Assembly (NCBI RefSeq): GCF_000247815.1
Contig: NC_021673.1
Coordinates: 46,684,081 to 46,748,080, forward strand
DNA length: 64,000 nucleotides
Direction: 5' to 3'
DNA from: Ficedula albicollis
Lineage: Eukaryota > Chordata > Aves > Passeriformes > Muscicapidae
A model generated the notes under the pieces. It was not told the origin of the DNA and searched no databases. It saw only the letters and a list, made by a program, of their open reading frames with translations. A program made the translations under genes and the position numbers. How positions within the stretch are numbered: the first letter of the stretch is position 1; every line of letters starts with the position of its first letter. This document shows positions 28,926 to 43,230 of this stretch, in pieces.

Positions 28926-31900
28926 TGTCATGCATCACCCTGCTTCTTATACTGCCAGGGATGAGTTACCAGCTACTGGAGTTTTGTCCTTAAATAAAAT
29001 GAGTGTTGGTCTTCCCTGACTTTTATAATTAACAGTAAAGCATTATGTTGCCATTCATGCCACTAGTTAAAGACATCATGTTGGGCTCATGGCCTTTGTG
29101 TCTTTTTCTTCTATTGTTGATAGAAGACTGCCAGGTTAAAGATTGTGATCCTAACATAAGAAGAGCACTTGCATATGTGGAAATGGTAGCTGATAAAAGA
29201 TGAAGGTGACTGCACAGCACTGTGTTGAAAGAAAAGGGTGATTTATCTTCTCTTTGCAAGTTTCTACTGCAAATCATTTAACCTTGTCTTAAAGCCCATT
29301 TGTTTTTGCAGTCGCAACAAGGAATCTCCACAGTGTTTATATTCATCCGTATTTTGAAATATAATTATAAAGGACAATAGGACGGTGGTATGTTGGAGAT
29401 ATCTTCAAGAATTCTTCTTATGCACAGGAGCTAAAACTCCATAAATTGAGAAAAGCTTAAGAAAGCTCCCCCAGGAACCTTTTCCTGCCAGTCTTTGATG
29501 AAACTGACAGTCAGCCAAGTGTGAGTTGAGGCAGAGAAGAAAGTGGATGTGAACTCATCAAATCAGTTTTTTCTTGATGTCACTAAAACAGCAGGGCTCA
29601 TAAATGATGAAGTGTGTGGAGTCAAAACACAACTTAATGAACAGGCAAGTGTTGACAAAACCCAAAACCGGAATGTACTGACGACTTGTGGTTAACTGCA
29701 CTGTGAGGTGCAATGAGGGAGGATGACCTCTGAAGTAGCTGTGAATGCTTACTCACAACTTACAACAACTACTGAACCATTCGTTCTGTGTTACGTATTA
29801 TTATGTTTATTTAGAATAAGTAGTGTAAATCTGTAAGTATATGTGTGTCTGTCAAGTGCACATTTAGACTGGCATTTTGGTTGATGGTTGTTTTCACAAC
29901 TGACGTTTTTCAGTCAATCTGCAATAGCTGCTCTTTAATGACATTGATGGGGATGGGAAAATCAAAAATGGGATCTGTTCTTAATTTTGGAGAGCACCAA
30001 GAATAAGAAGTCTTTATTCCAGTGGCTGGCACATTGCAGATTCAATTCCTAGGGGAAGCTACTTACTCCTTTGTTTGGAACATGTTTGCTTTCTGAGATA
30101 GCCTCCCAGCTATTATCACTGGTGCTGGTATTTGGGTACTGGGAGCCCAGCCTATGAGTAGGCTCTGGAGCTGTCTAAAAAGTAATACTGCCATGGTCAG
30201 CAATGAGAAATAGGCTGTCTTCACACAGCTGTTTGCTTTGGGTTGTGCAGTGAGGCTGGCAGTTCTGAAAACTACAACCTGTTTATTCAATTCATAATTC
30301 AAGGCCAGTATAATTCCCAGTGACTGTCACTGTTGTTTTCGTTATGGAGTCCTAATTCATTGTTTCTGTGGGCACAAAAGTATTGCTGGACTCATTTGGT
30401 GTTTCAGTGCATTGTAATTTTACATAGTGCAATACTGTTGAGATTGCCAAGCTGTGTCATCTGTTGGGCTCATCACTATTACTTCCTTTTGACCTCCTCT
30501 GTGTAATTACACATGGATGACTGACTTGCTGCTGTAAAGATACATAAATGCAACTGGACTTGTTAAATGAAAAACAGACTAAAATGATTCTCTCCAAGGC
30601 CAGTGAGAACCAATGAGGTAGCTGTTTGTTCTCTGCCAGGCAGCCAGAGCCATCTGTCACATGACAATAAGCAAGCATCAATTTCAGAAATCCATTTGTT
30701 TTTATGGCAGTTTTTACAATTTTATGGAAATTGAACCATTATATAAAGCATAATTTTCCTCAGAAATTGGTGTTTTATAGACTTACATCCCTGTTCAGTC
30801 ATTTGCATTCCTAGTTGCATTTTGCATGAAGCATAAATACACTGATCCTTTTTTCTCCCAATAACAAAAATCTTCAGAGCATTTTTCTGGATTTTGGCAG
30901 AAGGAGGGGTAGTTTTGTTTTTCTCCTATATATGCAAGACTATCCATGTTTGGTACTTAAGGAAAATCTCAAGGTGTCTGAGTTGTATGTGTCCCTGGAA
31001 ATCAAGTCTGTAGGGGCTACAAAGGAACTAATGTTAGATGCTTTAATATTTAGCTCAAAATCATAGTTCAGAATGATTTTTCTAACAAGATTTTGCTACT
31101 CTTTTTATACTTTACAAATGAGTTTTTCTTAATCAGTGTTAATTCTTGATTTAACTTATCAAATTCCTGCTTTTCTTGGAATAGTAAATCTAACTCATCA
31201 AGCCAAGTTGTAGAGATGGTTAATTGTTGGAGCTTAAGTCCAGATTATGACAAATGTGATCATTTAATTTCGTCCTTCATGGAATAGCTGATCCATTGAT
31301 CAATGCTATATAGAGATTCTGCTCTGGGACAGTTAGGGACTTGAATTGGACAGACAACTTGGACAGCTCAGTTCACATCACTCTCCCTTCGTCAAGGCAT
31401 AGTTGTCTTTTATCTTTATGAGGAGCATTTTAAAGCTGGACAAGGAACATTGTCAGGCTGTAGGTATCATTTTTTGGAGTCTGTATGCATTACACTTCAA
31501 ATTCCTCAGTTAACCAAGACTTCTTGGCTGTTCCTAGGGGTTTGCCCAGTTCATGCATTGCTGCATGGCTGTTCAAGGGTTTGTGTCCTTAGACATAACA
31601 GCATTTATTAAATTGGTAATTGCTTGGTTGCTTGCATACTTCTCCTGTATAGTAATTGCCATTTAAAGGTCAGCACTTTCCAATATGTTCTGGGTGTCAC
31701 TGGCTCTCCTAATAGTGAGAAGATGAGTTATGTGTGGTAATGATCCTTACCCTTACAAGTGTGTAAATGTTTGAAATTATTTGAATTGTCAAAGCATGTG
31801 TGGTGGGCTGACCTTGCTTGGATGCCAGGTGCCCACCATGCTGCTTTATTACTCCCCAACAGGACAGGGGAGAGAAAATAAGATCGAAAATTAGTCATAG

Positions 31901-32178
31901 TTTCAGATAAGGCCATTCACTAAAGCAAAAGTGAAGGTTTACATGCACACAAATGTGAGTGAGAGATCTTGATTTAGCTGTACTAGATGAACATGTATGT
32001 GAAAGTAAAGGTTATCCCTAACCCATGGAGTATGTCAATGAAAGTTTTATATAACTCAAAAAAAACTTTGCAGTTAGACTATTTTGTGATTTTACAGGGA
32101 GACATAAGGGTTGACAGATGTTGAAATTCAAGGATCTTATTCACAGATTGAATTATTAGGCCATAAAGGACAGTGTCA

Positions 32179-32357
32179 ATGGAAAAAGAGTTATGGGAAT
32201 CAACATTTAAGAAGTATTAGGAGTTACTTGTCAGCAGCTATTTTAGGAGAAAATCTGATTAGAAAAAATGGAAAAAGAGTTATGGGAATCAACATTTAAA
32301 AAGTATTAGGAGTTACTTGTCAGAAGCTATTTTAGGAGAAAATCTGATTAGAAAAAG
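32179..32357. repeat. Tandem duplication of an 89-bp unit
   Basis: The unit beginning ATGGAAAAAGAGTTATGGGA at 32,179 is repeated head to tail at 32,268. The two copies differ at only two positions by eye, so the duplication is recent. It lies in intronic DNA and has no coding content. Confidence 0.9.
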
Positions 32358-35300
32358 ACTATGAAGGATATTTGAACATGAGAGATTCAGAAAATTATGA
32401 ACTTGAGGGGAAATCTAGAGGTGCAGTGAATCTGTTTGTTGTTTTAGTGTTTGTTTGTAACTATTTTTAGTTTGCTTTGCTCCACAACAACTGGGAGCCT
32501 CTATAACAGCTCCTAAAGGAACATAAATGTAGGATCTGAACTGTGGTAATAAAAAATTCTTCCAGTGGATTTTCCTATTTCTTTTATAAGGAGGATGTTA
32601 CAAGAGACTACCAGGGTGAAGTGTACCTGGGAGGTGGTGGTCTCACCAGTTCCAGCAAGGTGAATACAGGCAGCTGCTTGGAAGCTGTGGGAAGAGGGAT
32701 CAAGGGCTTGCAAATTTTGCATAAGCTTAGTATGTGGCCCAATTTGGCTAAAGCAGGTATGTGAGGCTGGCTGGGATCATTTGGACAGAGTAAAACTGGT
32801 CTGAAGTAGCACCTCGGGGAGTCGTTGGCATGCAGGTGACAGATAATCCTGTATTTGCAGATGAGATCACCAGCAACAGGATGGCAAGTGCTAATTTCCA
32901 ATGTCATGTAGATGTTGGGCTGGCTTCTGAGCATGCATTACTTGGCAACACTGCAGCCCTATGTGGAAGTCTCCTGTAGCAGCTTTGAGCTATGTTTTGC
33001 CACACAGAACTGCAGTTTACTTTTGCTAGTAAAGGTGTTGTGGTCAGCTGGTTGTATAATGGATATAAAGAGGCTGCCCTGTCCAGCTCTGCTAAGTCAA
33101 CTATCTCACTCAGTAAAGAGGGTGAAAACTGCAATAATGGATATTTTCTGGATCATAGAGACATTTCTGAAAGCGAGCTGAGAACACCACTTGCATTAAA
33201 ACCAAACTTGAAAAGTCAAATAAGACAGAGAGTGCCTTTTGTTCAATAATCACCCTGCAGTTTTATTAATCTTCTCTTATGTTCAGACAATGCCCCTTAG
33301 AGCTGGGAATTATGCAATTTTACAGAGCATGCCTCTGTGTGCAAAATGTATATGCTGAAGGGCAGAGAATAGCCTCAAAGTGAATAGGTGTCAAGAAACA
33401 TCTAAAATCAATTAGCAATTATCTATCATGCGGGAGACATTCCTTGTCTGTCTGTGAATAGTCCTGAGCCAGCACGGCGCTCAGACTGCTGGGAGACTGG
33501 GACAGTTCCAAGTTACCCATAGGAATGGCTTTGAACTTCGAATAAATCTCCACACACGTATACAAATGAGAGGAAAACAAAACACCTTGAATGAAATCTT
33601 GGCCTTATCAAAATCAAAAGGTGTTTGTTGACTTCAGTGGAGCAAGAATTTTATCTGTAAAGAGAAAAAAAGGGTTCTTGAACTCTAAAATCAGAGCTAA
33701 GCTGTCTGATGTAGTCTGAGGTTGGGTTTTTTGTTTGGTCACAGATACCTGCTTGTTTTCACATGTATTTGCAGGATCTGAAGGCCACAAAGTCTTTGTA
33801 ATTGTGTGTCTGCAATCCCTGACTGCAATGTGCTTGCCAAAGCACACCTGGAACACTCATGCTTTTGTAAGTTTCATTTCTTGTTTTTATGGTCCAGCAG
33901 CATTGCTCAGGCCTGTTCAAATGACTTGGCAATTAGTAACATAAATATAACTTGTCTGACTTGATTTGTTCTTCCCACACACACATTCTGTGTCTCTCTC
34001 CAGCTGGAACTGGAGTGTGGAGAATGTGTAGAGAGAAGCGCAGCAAGGAAGCAATGCCATGAAGGTCTTACCCTTTTAGAATGAACTCTCCTACACTATG
34101 GAGAGCAAAAATAACTTGTGGCCATCCTAGTGAGCATACAATGTCTCTGTAAGCACAGCCTGGCGAGAGTTACCGTTAATTTAATTAAACAACCTGTAAA
34201 TTGTCTGCACCTCAGTGCTTTAGAGGGTCCTATCCCACAGACCTGCTGAGAGCGTGTGTAACCAGTCAGATTCAATACCTCACAAAAGACCACTGTATGT
34301 ATCTGGGATTTTTGTTGCTAGTTTTAGTTGTTTTGCTTTTGTATTTTAGAAAATAGCTGCCACAGATGTAAAGTTGCCTTAAGAGCTAGAGTGCTTCCCT
34401 GGTAAATGGGAGTTCATGTTTAACTTCTCCTACCTGAAGAGCCATGCTGCCAATTGCCTCCCTGCCAAGTCCCCATGCTATTTTTGTTGGAACCATCCAG
34501 AAGGGCACCTCCCTGCCCTTCTCCATTCAGTGGAAACCCCGCTACAGCAACAGCAAAATGTGACCCTCACTTGCCTAGAAAAGGGGAGAGGGCTACAGGA
34601 GAGCCCAGGAGCCTGCTGTGGGGGCACTGAGAAAAGGCACTGTGGTCTGTGCAGTCTGGACTGGGAGCCTTCGCTGGCTGTGTTAGCAACCTGAGCTCCA
34701 GAGAGGAGAGTGAATTTGGGTAACTTTATTCTCAACAGGAGGTTTTTCATGCTCTTTGGCAGCAACACTCTCCAAGCACTTTGCAGGTATCTTGAATTTG
34801 CTTTTTAGAGGGACCCTGTTCAGAGTTTTCCTCCTAAATTTTGCCCTAAACCAGGGCACTGGGTCCCTGCTTGGGATTTTTCTTTGGGAGCTGATAATTA
34901 AATGTCATCATCACAACCTCTACTTTATAGGCTCCAAATGCTTTATTTGGTCTGGCACTTCAGTACACAAAGGTAAGGCTGCATTACTTGGTAAGAGTGT
35001 GCAGGCCTGCAGAAGTGTGATCCACCTGATCCACCATGGGAAAGGATGAGTTCATTTATTATAATTCCTCTGGGCACTGCCAGCTTAGTGTATATGTTTG
35101 GAGAGCAATTTATAACGAAATAAATGCTTATATTTAGTAAATCCACAGCCAATGAATCTGTTCGTTTTAGTTCACCTACATGAGTCCCTGGTTGCAGTAT
35201 TTGCTGGGTTATTGTGCTCCTCCATTGAGAAGGAATGGCTGCATATTTCTGGCCACGTCACCGTGAGCCGAGAATGACAGATCAAGTGACATGATTTATT

Positions 35301-38300
35301 TGATTACTGCACTGCTTGTGAATAGTTCAGAATTGACAGCCTGGGAGGAAAAGTACCATTAAATGCCCTGGGATAGGTATAAGATGGATCACAACACAGA
35401 AGGTTTTCCCCCTCCAGCCCAGGCATTGTGCCTCATTTCTGAAGTTAGTATCCCATTGACTTATTTGCTGGCTGTCACATCAGCTATAGCAATGTTTTTA
35501 ACACCACTATATTTCTTGACATTTTTTCCTTAAAAAATGGGAATAAGGTCACACTAAGCAGCTGTGAATAGCCATCAACTTTGAGTCCCCACCAGCCTGA
35601 GTGACATTTGAAACAGTAGCTCTGGTTGGGGATGAAAGGCTCTGTGTCCTACTGACACTGCCTTCAGCCAGTCAAAGATGGGAGTAGGAATGAAAAGTCT
35701 GAGATGCATATTTAAAATTGCAGGAACAGCACTTCCTATGAAGACATTATTTGAAAGGGTGCCTAGAGGGAAATAAGGGAGTTCTCAATTCTTTAATGTT
35801 TTTGTGTCCTACATAGGGTCCCAGTTAGCCCCTAGAAAAAATGTATTGCTGATTGTTTGTACTGCAGCAGCTGAAGGTAAAAGTTCCATTCACAGAAAAG
35901 CTTCCAACAAGGGATAAGTGATACTTTATTCACAGCATGCGTCAATATTCAGGTGATGCTGACATTGGACCTGTGAGTATCTAGTCGTTCTGATAAATCA
36001 ACTCACAGCAGCTTCTGCCTTACCCATGAGGCTGCTCTCAGCCTGTGCCAGTAAAGTTGAGCAAGAATTGAGTATCTGTAATTAGCTTAATTATATTAAA
36101 TTTTGATGAAAATGTAAGGAAGCATTGTTTTATGAGGTTAAGATATGTGTGTTTGGGAAAGAGAAAGAAACAGTTTGTGAGAAAGCGGCACATTTTGTAG
36201 TGTCTTGCTTGTATCTGTGGAAAGCGTCTGTTGAGCATGCAAACGGTGAACATCCCCAGCAGCTGTTTATTTGAGAAGATGATACTTGAAGTTGAATATG
36301 CTCCCAAGACCTTTCTTCAACCAAGAAAAAGTTTCAAATAAAAAGCTCTTTATTTTTGCATTATTTTCCAGTTTATTTCACAGACATCAGGTTCATGGTT
36401 CACTTGAAACCTCAAAAAAGAATTTCTTTCTCTAAAAAATGGTGAGAGAGTAGTTTATTGCCTAGGTCATTTCTCTCCATTGTAAATTACAAAATGTGAT
36501 TTAAAACTTATCAGAGAAAGCAGTTCAGCATTGTGAAACCAGCCTTAATGGAAGTAATTTGCCCTTAAGTTTCTAGACTTTCTTGAAATCTGAATTTCAA
36601 AAATCCCTTCTTGGAGTAAGAATGCAAAACTCCTCAGGGAAGTAGATATTCCAATGGAAATGTTTTATGTTATAACTTTTCCTGCAGTCATCTTTAAGCA
36701 GTACCGTAATACCTGAATAGTTTTCTTGAATTTTTGGAAATACTATCAACCATGGTATTCCTTATGGCTCACTCTTGTTTAACAGGATTGAGGAGAGGAG
36801 AGCTGCTGAATGGTTGTGGGCTTAATAAAGAAAGGAAATTTTGAAATTCTTGTTCAATTGCAGTGAGTATGCAACTAAACTGAGATTTAATTACATTTTT
36901 AATTGAAGGAATAACTATTGATTATGTCATTGAATCTGTGTTGCAGCCAGCCCTAAGAAACAGCAATATTGCAAGAGATCATTGAACTAGTTGTTAAAAT
37001 TCCAAATGAATGAGAACTGGTGTGGATAAAAGGCACGGCAATGGTTGGTAGAAGAAAGAGATAACTAAGTGAAAAATACATTAATTTTTCAAATGTTGGT
37101 GAATGGTAGTTTTATGCCCTGTCATAATTCATTATAATCTGTGGAACAAAAGAGATGAAACTGGATCAGTTTTTAAATAAGAAACATGAGTAAAGTTTCA
37201 TCTTGGAAGTGAACAGTGATTCAGATAATATTTCTCACTTGCTCCTGTGAACCAGGAGGTAATCTGTCATGTGCAAGAGACCTTCAAATTGCTGAGGGAG
37301 CAATCAGATCTACTCAGACTGAGATAAAGAACAAGTGCCAGAGATCAGAGCATGGTAGTGCTGACAAAAAAACATAGGCAGCTGTGGCTGAGCTGGCTAC
37401 TGGGTGCTGTCAGCTCACCCTGTATTCAACCTGCAGTTTTCCTGCTAGCACAGAGTTGGTCCCCTCCCAGGCCCATGGTGGATAGGTGGTGGCTAGGAAG
37501 CATTTTTCTATACACTGGTGATGAAGAGCTGGTGGAGAAGCCCCAGCCTCCCCTGTAAATCTGTGCAGTCCTGTTTGGTCTTGGCGAGTTCTCTGTGGGC
37601 ATAGGTGGCACTGCTGACTGGACAGGTTGGTTCTTCACCAACACCCCTTGGCTTGGATGAAGCTTGTAGTTGGCACTCTCAAGGAAATGTGTTCTTAATT
37701 TGGGTTATACTTAATTTAACTGGAGGCAGCTCATGCTGATCCTTTCCCTCCTCGTGCTGCCACTTCTACGCTGAAAGGATCTTATTGAAGCATTTTGTTA
37801 GCCCAGGGAGTAGCCCCTGTGGATGGATACCATGGGAGTCCATTGCTTGTGGCTGAAAGCTGCTCTGCATAGTGAAGTCTAACAGAGAGGTGGTGAGATG
37901 ATCTCATGGGAATTTCTGTTTCAGTCTTTTTCAATTTCTGTGCATATAAAGCCATTTTAATCCTTTCTATTCAAATGCATTGTATGCACAGAAATAGCGA
38001 CACAAGGCATGCTGCAGCATGGACAGGCTTCTAGTCAGACCCTGTGACTCAGTTGGACTAAGTTACTGTTGAAATAGATCATTTTAGAAATAAATGTTTT
38101 TCATTCTACCAGATTTTATAGTTGAGCATATTTTGAATGTTCTTTGTATGATGCCATTTGCTATTTTGGGAAGAGACTGTGAGGGTTGTACAAATGTCAG
38201 CACCCAAAAGTTAGGAGGATGTAGTAGAATGAGAGATATCTGTAACCTTTATTTGACCTGGTAGTTTTATGGAGCAAGATTCAGTCCTAGTGACCTTCCT

Positions 38301-39915
38301 TCTCTGTGACCTCCTGGCTTTTTAAAGTGTGCAGGATGAAAAAGGGACATGAATGTGGAAAGTGCAAGGAATGTGGCAGTACCTGGTGAGCTGCAGGAGT
38401 TGCAGGGAAGTGTTTGGTAGAGGCATGACCACTCGTTAGGAGCAGAAAGCAATGTCTTGTGGTGAAAGTACTTTCCTCCCTGAATTGCTCTTATTAAATT
38501 GTGGTGATGTTCTCACATTCAGATTCCAGATTCCTTTTTGTTGTCTAGCAGGTAACAAATAGAGAAGGCTGGATTTCTGAAATATGAACTGAGAGAATCA
38601 AATACAAACCTCAGGAGAGTAAAAAGTTTTAACCATCTGTAGTCAGGATTTACCAATGATTTGTGCTTAGGTAATGGCATCACTGGGTTTTTTCCATCAC
38701 ACAGGCTATGTTTTGGTTTACTTCAGGCAGGTCCCTGTTCCCTGTAACTGCTTAACTAGAGAATGTTACAATTATAAGATGCAGTGAGTGACGCTGTTGT
38801 TGCAGAATCACTCCTGATAAATTACGGTGGGATGGCAGCTGTAAATTCAGCTTCTGTTGTGATTTAAGAGAGATGTGAAAGCATGTTGCCCAGATGCTCG
38901 ATCAATGGTAAATAGGGCCAGCCACAGCACGCTAAAGCGTACAAGTCCTTGCCAGATTTTGGAATTAGAAGTTACTGTTTCAAGCATTAACTCCTCAGGT
39001 ATCAAAATAATCAGCTGGTCTGGTCCTCTCCTTTTCCTTTCTCTTCAGCCAAGATTTATTTACCTTTGCAAGCAGGAACTAACATGCAAACCAGATTTTT
39101 TTTAGTATTTTTTTTTTTGAGATACAAGAGCTTTTCATTAAGCTGCCAATATTCAGTGTCTGTTCAAGCTACAGTTCATGAGGCTTCATGTCGTGTTCCC
39201 TGTGACCTTCCTGTTCACCTGCTTAACCATCAGGAAATGTGTGGCTGGCTGGAGCTGTGTAGTTGTACTACCTAAGGCTGGAGAAAAAATAAACCAGTCA
39301 TTGTGGATTCATGTAATGAACCCACCAGCAGCAAAATCAGCTATAATCAGGATTCATTTGACACAAAAGGGCAAATACTTTTGGTCACTGAGCCCCCTGC
39401 TCTGTATGTGACTGTCCTGTGCAGGTAACACTCCTAATGACTGGTGAGAGGCAAGAAAAATTCCTATATGCAGTTGCCAACTTTGCAGTTACTTTAACCT
39501 GGTTTCTCTCAGGGAAACCCCACACGTCCTGATCTGAAGGCTGGTAGAAGCTTGGTTACTTTTCTCTGAAGTGAGAAATGAAAATAACTGTCTCCCCAAG
39601 ATATCCCTGGGTTTCAGACTAAATGGGGCTTGTATTTGCATTGATACTAAGAATGAAATCAGGATTGGCAGGCTGTGATACATACATACAGGGACTCAGA
39701 ATGTGGATGAATATTGTTAACTAAGCCAAGACATTTTAGATGGTCTCTGCCTAAAATTCAGTAAAAGGGACTTTCTCGTGGAACTCTTCATTGCCACATT
39801 CCATTTACAATTTTAAGAAATGCTGTAACTTGTTTCCTTCTCTCTTATCCCACAAAAATGACAGAGAGGAATCTTTTGCTAAGCGTTTGGTAAAGGTTCT
39901 TTCTTTTTGTTCCAG

Positions 39916-40004
39916 ATAACTTCAAACAAGAAGCACTCAGAGAGCCTGAAGAATGATGGCGATGCTCTTATCCAGGTGATAGAGAGCCTGGCCCAAACTG
40001 CCAG
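39916..40004 (+). CDS. ULK4: ULK4 penultimate coding exon
   Basis: A pyrimidine-rich acceptor (TTTTTGTTCCAG) precedes the exon and a consensus donor (CCAG|GTGAGT) follows it. Only one frame is open. It encodes ITSNKKHSESLKNDG then DALIQVIESLAQTA and ends two bases into a codon. That frame continues without a stop into the exon at 42,839. The peptide looks like armadillo/HEAT helices, fitting the C-terminal repeat region of ULK4. ULK4 is a catalytically inactive relative of the ULK kinases, linked in mammals to ciliogenesis and neuronal development. The identification rests mainly on synteny: ULK4 is the convergent neighbour of CTNNB1 in vertebrates. I did not align it. Confidence 0.75.
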
Positions 40005-42838
40005 GTGAGTTCCCTCAGGCTTTCAGGAATTTCCAGGGCTGAGAGCACTCACCTCGTCTTTTGTGTGCAATGGTCTTCTGTAATTCTGTGCAGTAAGAGC
40101 TTCTCAGGTTTCTGTCCCTAGCCCCCCTCCCTCCACTGCACTCCTCCAAAGTCCTCTCTGTCGGAGCCTGCGGCACGCTTTGATCCCCAGCTGTTGCATG
40201 TATGTAGATTCTGCGGATTTTTTTTTTTAATTTATTATTTTATTCCAAACCTTGGTCCCTCTGTTGGGTTCTTGGGCTGCATGCACAATGCAACATTTGT
40301 GCCCCGTGTTAAGGTAGCTGTGGTTGATGCACTTGCAAGCTGATTACTTTCAAATGTTCGGCTGACGAACAGAACTGCTTTTGTTTAAGAATACCTGCAG
40401 CTTCTGCAGAAGACACAAGACTTAGAGGAATGCCATAGCCTTCTCTGCAAGAACAGAGGTGCTAGTCCCAACAAATTGGCCAAAGATTAGCTCATCTCCC
40501 ATAGATTTTCCCTTATCTAATCCCCCTTGGACATATGAATGAATGAATGGCTGTTCTCTTCCTCTCAAAACAAATTTTATACTTCTGTTGTGGGTTGTTT
40601 GGCTTCATTTCACTCCTGGTTGGACTAAAATTCATAGAGAAATTGTAGTTCCGAGGTCAGTTTTTGAAACACTAAAATAATCTTTTCAGTGCTCTTTGTC
40701 CTCGCAAATGCAGGAAGGAAGGGTGTGGGCAGACATGGAGAGGAAATGTTGGGATGTGGTGAGTGCAAGGAGATGCACACCAAGGACTAACCAAACCTGT
40801 CCAGAGCAGTCAGCATCCCTCTCGCACTCTTGGCTGCTGACTCACAGAGTTTTGTATGACACATTAAATTATCTCACTAAAATAAAATGTCAGCTCTCTC
40901 CAAGGGAGACACAGGCACCACCACTGAAAATGAGAGTGGGGGAAGACAGGGTTTTCCTCTGTTAGAAATAACTTTCATTTTGTTAGTAGCATTTTAGCAT
41001 TAGATGCACCAGACAGCCCAGTCATTGTCTTTGAGTTCTGCTTTTCTGGCTTCCTCAGTTGTCTGTTACAGTCTGTGCATTTCTGTATGCAGAAAAACAC
41101 CTCCCAGAGAGCCCAGATATATAGATATATAGCACTCACTCTAATTTAACACAAATGTTCAGTAGATTAAATTCCATATAATGCCATTGAGGATGATTCT
41201 GATATATTAAGGTGAGCCAGGTTCCTCTCCTGTGCCTAGCTCCTGCACTGTAACAGCAACAAGAGAGCCCCTGAGAACTCACGGGTTTTATTTCCCCTCC
41301 TCCCCTTCTTTAGGGAGGACATGTCCCTATCCATTTGCCTCCAGAAGGGACTAAGAGGGATTCAGCCTGCTTCTTGGGGCTGTAATGGACTCAGACATGC
41401 ATAAATTGGAAACAGGGAGGCAGAGAAGGCCTGGAGTTAGGAAGCTTTATCAGACTTAGCTGAATGGACATTTATTTATGGAAGGTATAGATATTCTGCC
41501 TTCTCCTCAGATTTCCTTGTGGCATTTTTCCCAAAATATCCCTTGTGACCTGATAAACTTGGTCTCCTCACCTGTGCTTTAAACCTGATTACGGAGCCTC
41601 TCTGTATCTCCTGCAGAACTGGAAATGTTTTAGAGGCAGTACAGCTGAGATCCTGGATCTAAGCCATCCTCAGGGTTGTCTAAACTTCCAGGCCCTTCCA
41701 CCCACATATTACCACTGGTTTGAATTGCTTGAGGAGTATTTTTGCTTTGCTCATTTCTTACAGGTTTCTAATCTCTTCCTGTGTGTCAGAAGGGGGATTC
41801 CAGTGTGGGCGGATTCTCATGTGCTAAGAGAAAGAACTGATTGGATTGAAAGCTGCTTTCAGTTCTTCCCTGCTGCCGTGTAGCAGCCATGGATTGCCAA
41901 ACTCTCAGTGATGCTTCCTGAGCTAGTTGAAACAGGTGGTTTTAAGAATGGCATGACCAATCCATTTTCCTTAGTAACCACCTGGAATCAAATCCATGCT
42001 TTAAAATGTGGGATCATGGACATTTATTTTTTGGTGAAGGCAGTTGCTAAGATATATTTCAGATAACTGAATTTTTTTATTTAAACTGCTGCTTATTAAG
42101 GCACTGGCTTATGTACTTGTGAACTGATCATTTGGATTTTCTGGTTGCTCTGTATTCCCAGAGCGTGGAGTACCAGTAGATACTGTCAGATATTAGCAGC
42201 AATCAAGGAAGTTGCAGATTGATCTGCTGATGTCCTTTCTAAGCTATAGATGAGGGATGGGAGTCCATAAAAAAACTAAAATACTTGATTCTGTGAACTA
42301 GGGGTAGTGTGTTAGAGCCTCTGTTCCAATGCTAGGAAAAAACGTGTTTCCAGAAGAAAAAATCAGGCAAAATATATATAATAAAATCCTAAATGAGGAA
42401 GCAAAGGGCCCCAGTGCAGTGCTGTGGTTGGAAGGACAGTCACTCCTCCTTGCAGGAGGTGGGCGTCTGGAGAGGAATTGCCTGCCTAGGCAGAGGGCGC
42501 TGCAGGCAGAGGGCTCTGTGTGTGTGAAAATACTGCCAAGCTGGAAGTGTGTGTGTTAAGAGTCACAGGGTGTATGATAAATTCTATCTGCTTTTTTTTA
42601 CAGAGAAGGTTGAGTGAGGTAGAAGTTACTGGGAGTTTGGGCTGAAATCCATTTCTTACTCAAGATGTGCTACAGGGCAGAATCACTGGTTACCTGTTAA
42701 CTGTTTAACAGAAAGGCTGGTAGAGAGTGCAGTTAATGGCTACTCAGAATTTTCCAGCATAGGCAAATGTGGAATTTGAGCAAAACATTTTTTTCTCTTG
42801 AGGATGTCTAATACATTTTTACTGTTTTTAATTCCTAG
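40005..42838 (+). other. ULK4: ULK4 last intron
   Basis: This 2.8-kb intron has a GTGAGT donor and an ATTCCTAG acceptor. No coding exon or RNA gene is evident inside it. A CTCF-like motif near 42,486 is listed separately. Confidence 0.75.
42486..42503 (+). promoter_or_regulatory. Possible CTCF-type motif near the gene boundary
   Basis: GGCAGAGGGCGCTGCAGG contains SNAGRGGGCGC, the core of many vertebrate CTCF sites; the 5' CCA part of the motif is missing. A partial copy, GGCAGAGGGC, follows immediately. It sits in the last ULK4 intron, about 2 kb from the end of CTNNB1. Confidence 0.3.
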
Positions 42839-42923
42839 CGCTCATGCTGACATTGCTGTTGCTTCCTTGGCATTTGAAATCCTGAGAACGGTGGGCCATG
42901 AAAACATCAAGACCCCCAAGTGA
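42839..42923 (+). CDS. ULK4: ULK4 last coding exon
   Basis: The acceptor is TTCCTAG at 42,832-42,838. The split codon AG|C joins in frame to the preceding exon. The exon then encodes AHADIAVASLAFEILRTVG and HENIKTPK, and the TGA stop is at 42,921-42,923. The alternating hydrophobic pattern suggests the final helices of an armadillo/HEAT array, with a short polar tail. With the preceding exon it gives the C-terminal 57 residues. Family assignment is by synteny with CTNNB1 plus the helical-repeat character; alignment to ULK4 proteins would settle it. Confidence 0.75.
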
Positions 42924-43230
42924 GCTGTTTTTGACCAGCCTTCTGAAACGTGGCAGGTTGTGTACCCTGCTCAGCAGGAACACCTTCAGATGAGCTGAAC
43001 AGATGTAACTCATTTAGCAATCTGAGCTGCAGCATAGGCAGAATTTGGGCTGGCTCAGGAAGGGAGGGAAGCTAGTTCAGGGGTGGGGAGGGAGTGGTGG
43101 TTTGTTTTTTAAACCCCTGTAAGGATGAATTCTTGGTTACTACTTTGCCTTGCTGGCATTACATGAAGTAGCTCAAGTATTTGATAGCTTGAAAGTGTAA
43201 ATTAAATAAACAGTAGAGTTACTTCACAAT
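42924..43230 (+). other. ULK4: ULK4 3'UTR (approximate end)
   Basis: This short untranslated tail follows the TGA. The first good signal is AATAAA at 43,205-43,210, with T/GT-rich DNA at about 43,258-43,285. Cleavage is placed about 20 nt after the signal by convention; the exact site is not known. Confidence 0.55.
43205..43210 (+). terminator. ULK4: Polyadenylation signal AATAAA for ULK4
   Basis: A canonical hexamer lies 282 nt after the stop codon, followed by a T/GT-rich region. It is the best candidate for the 3' end of the plus-strand gene. Confidence 0.55.
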
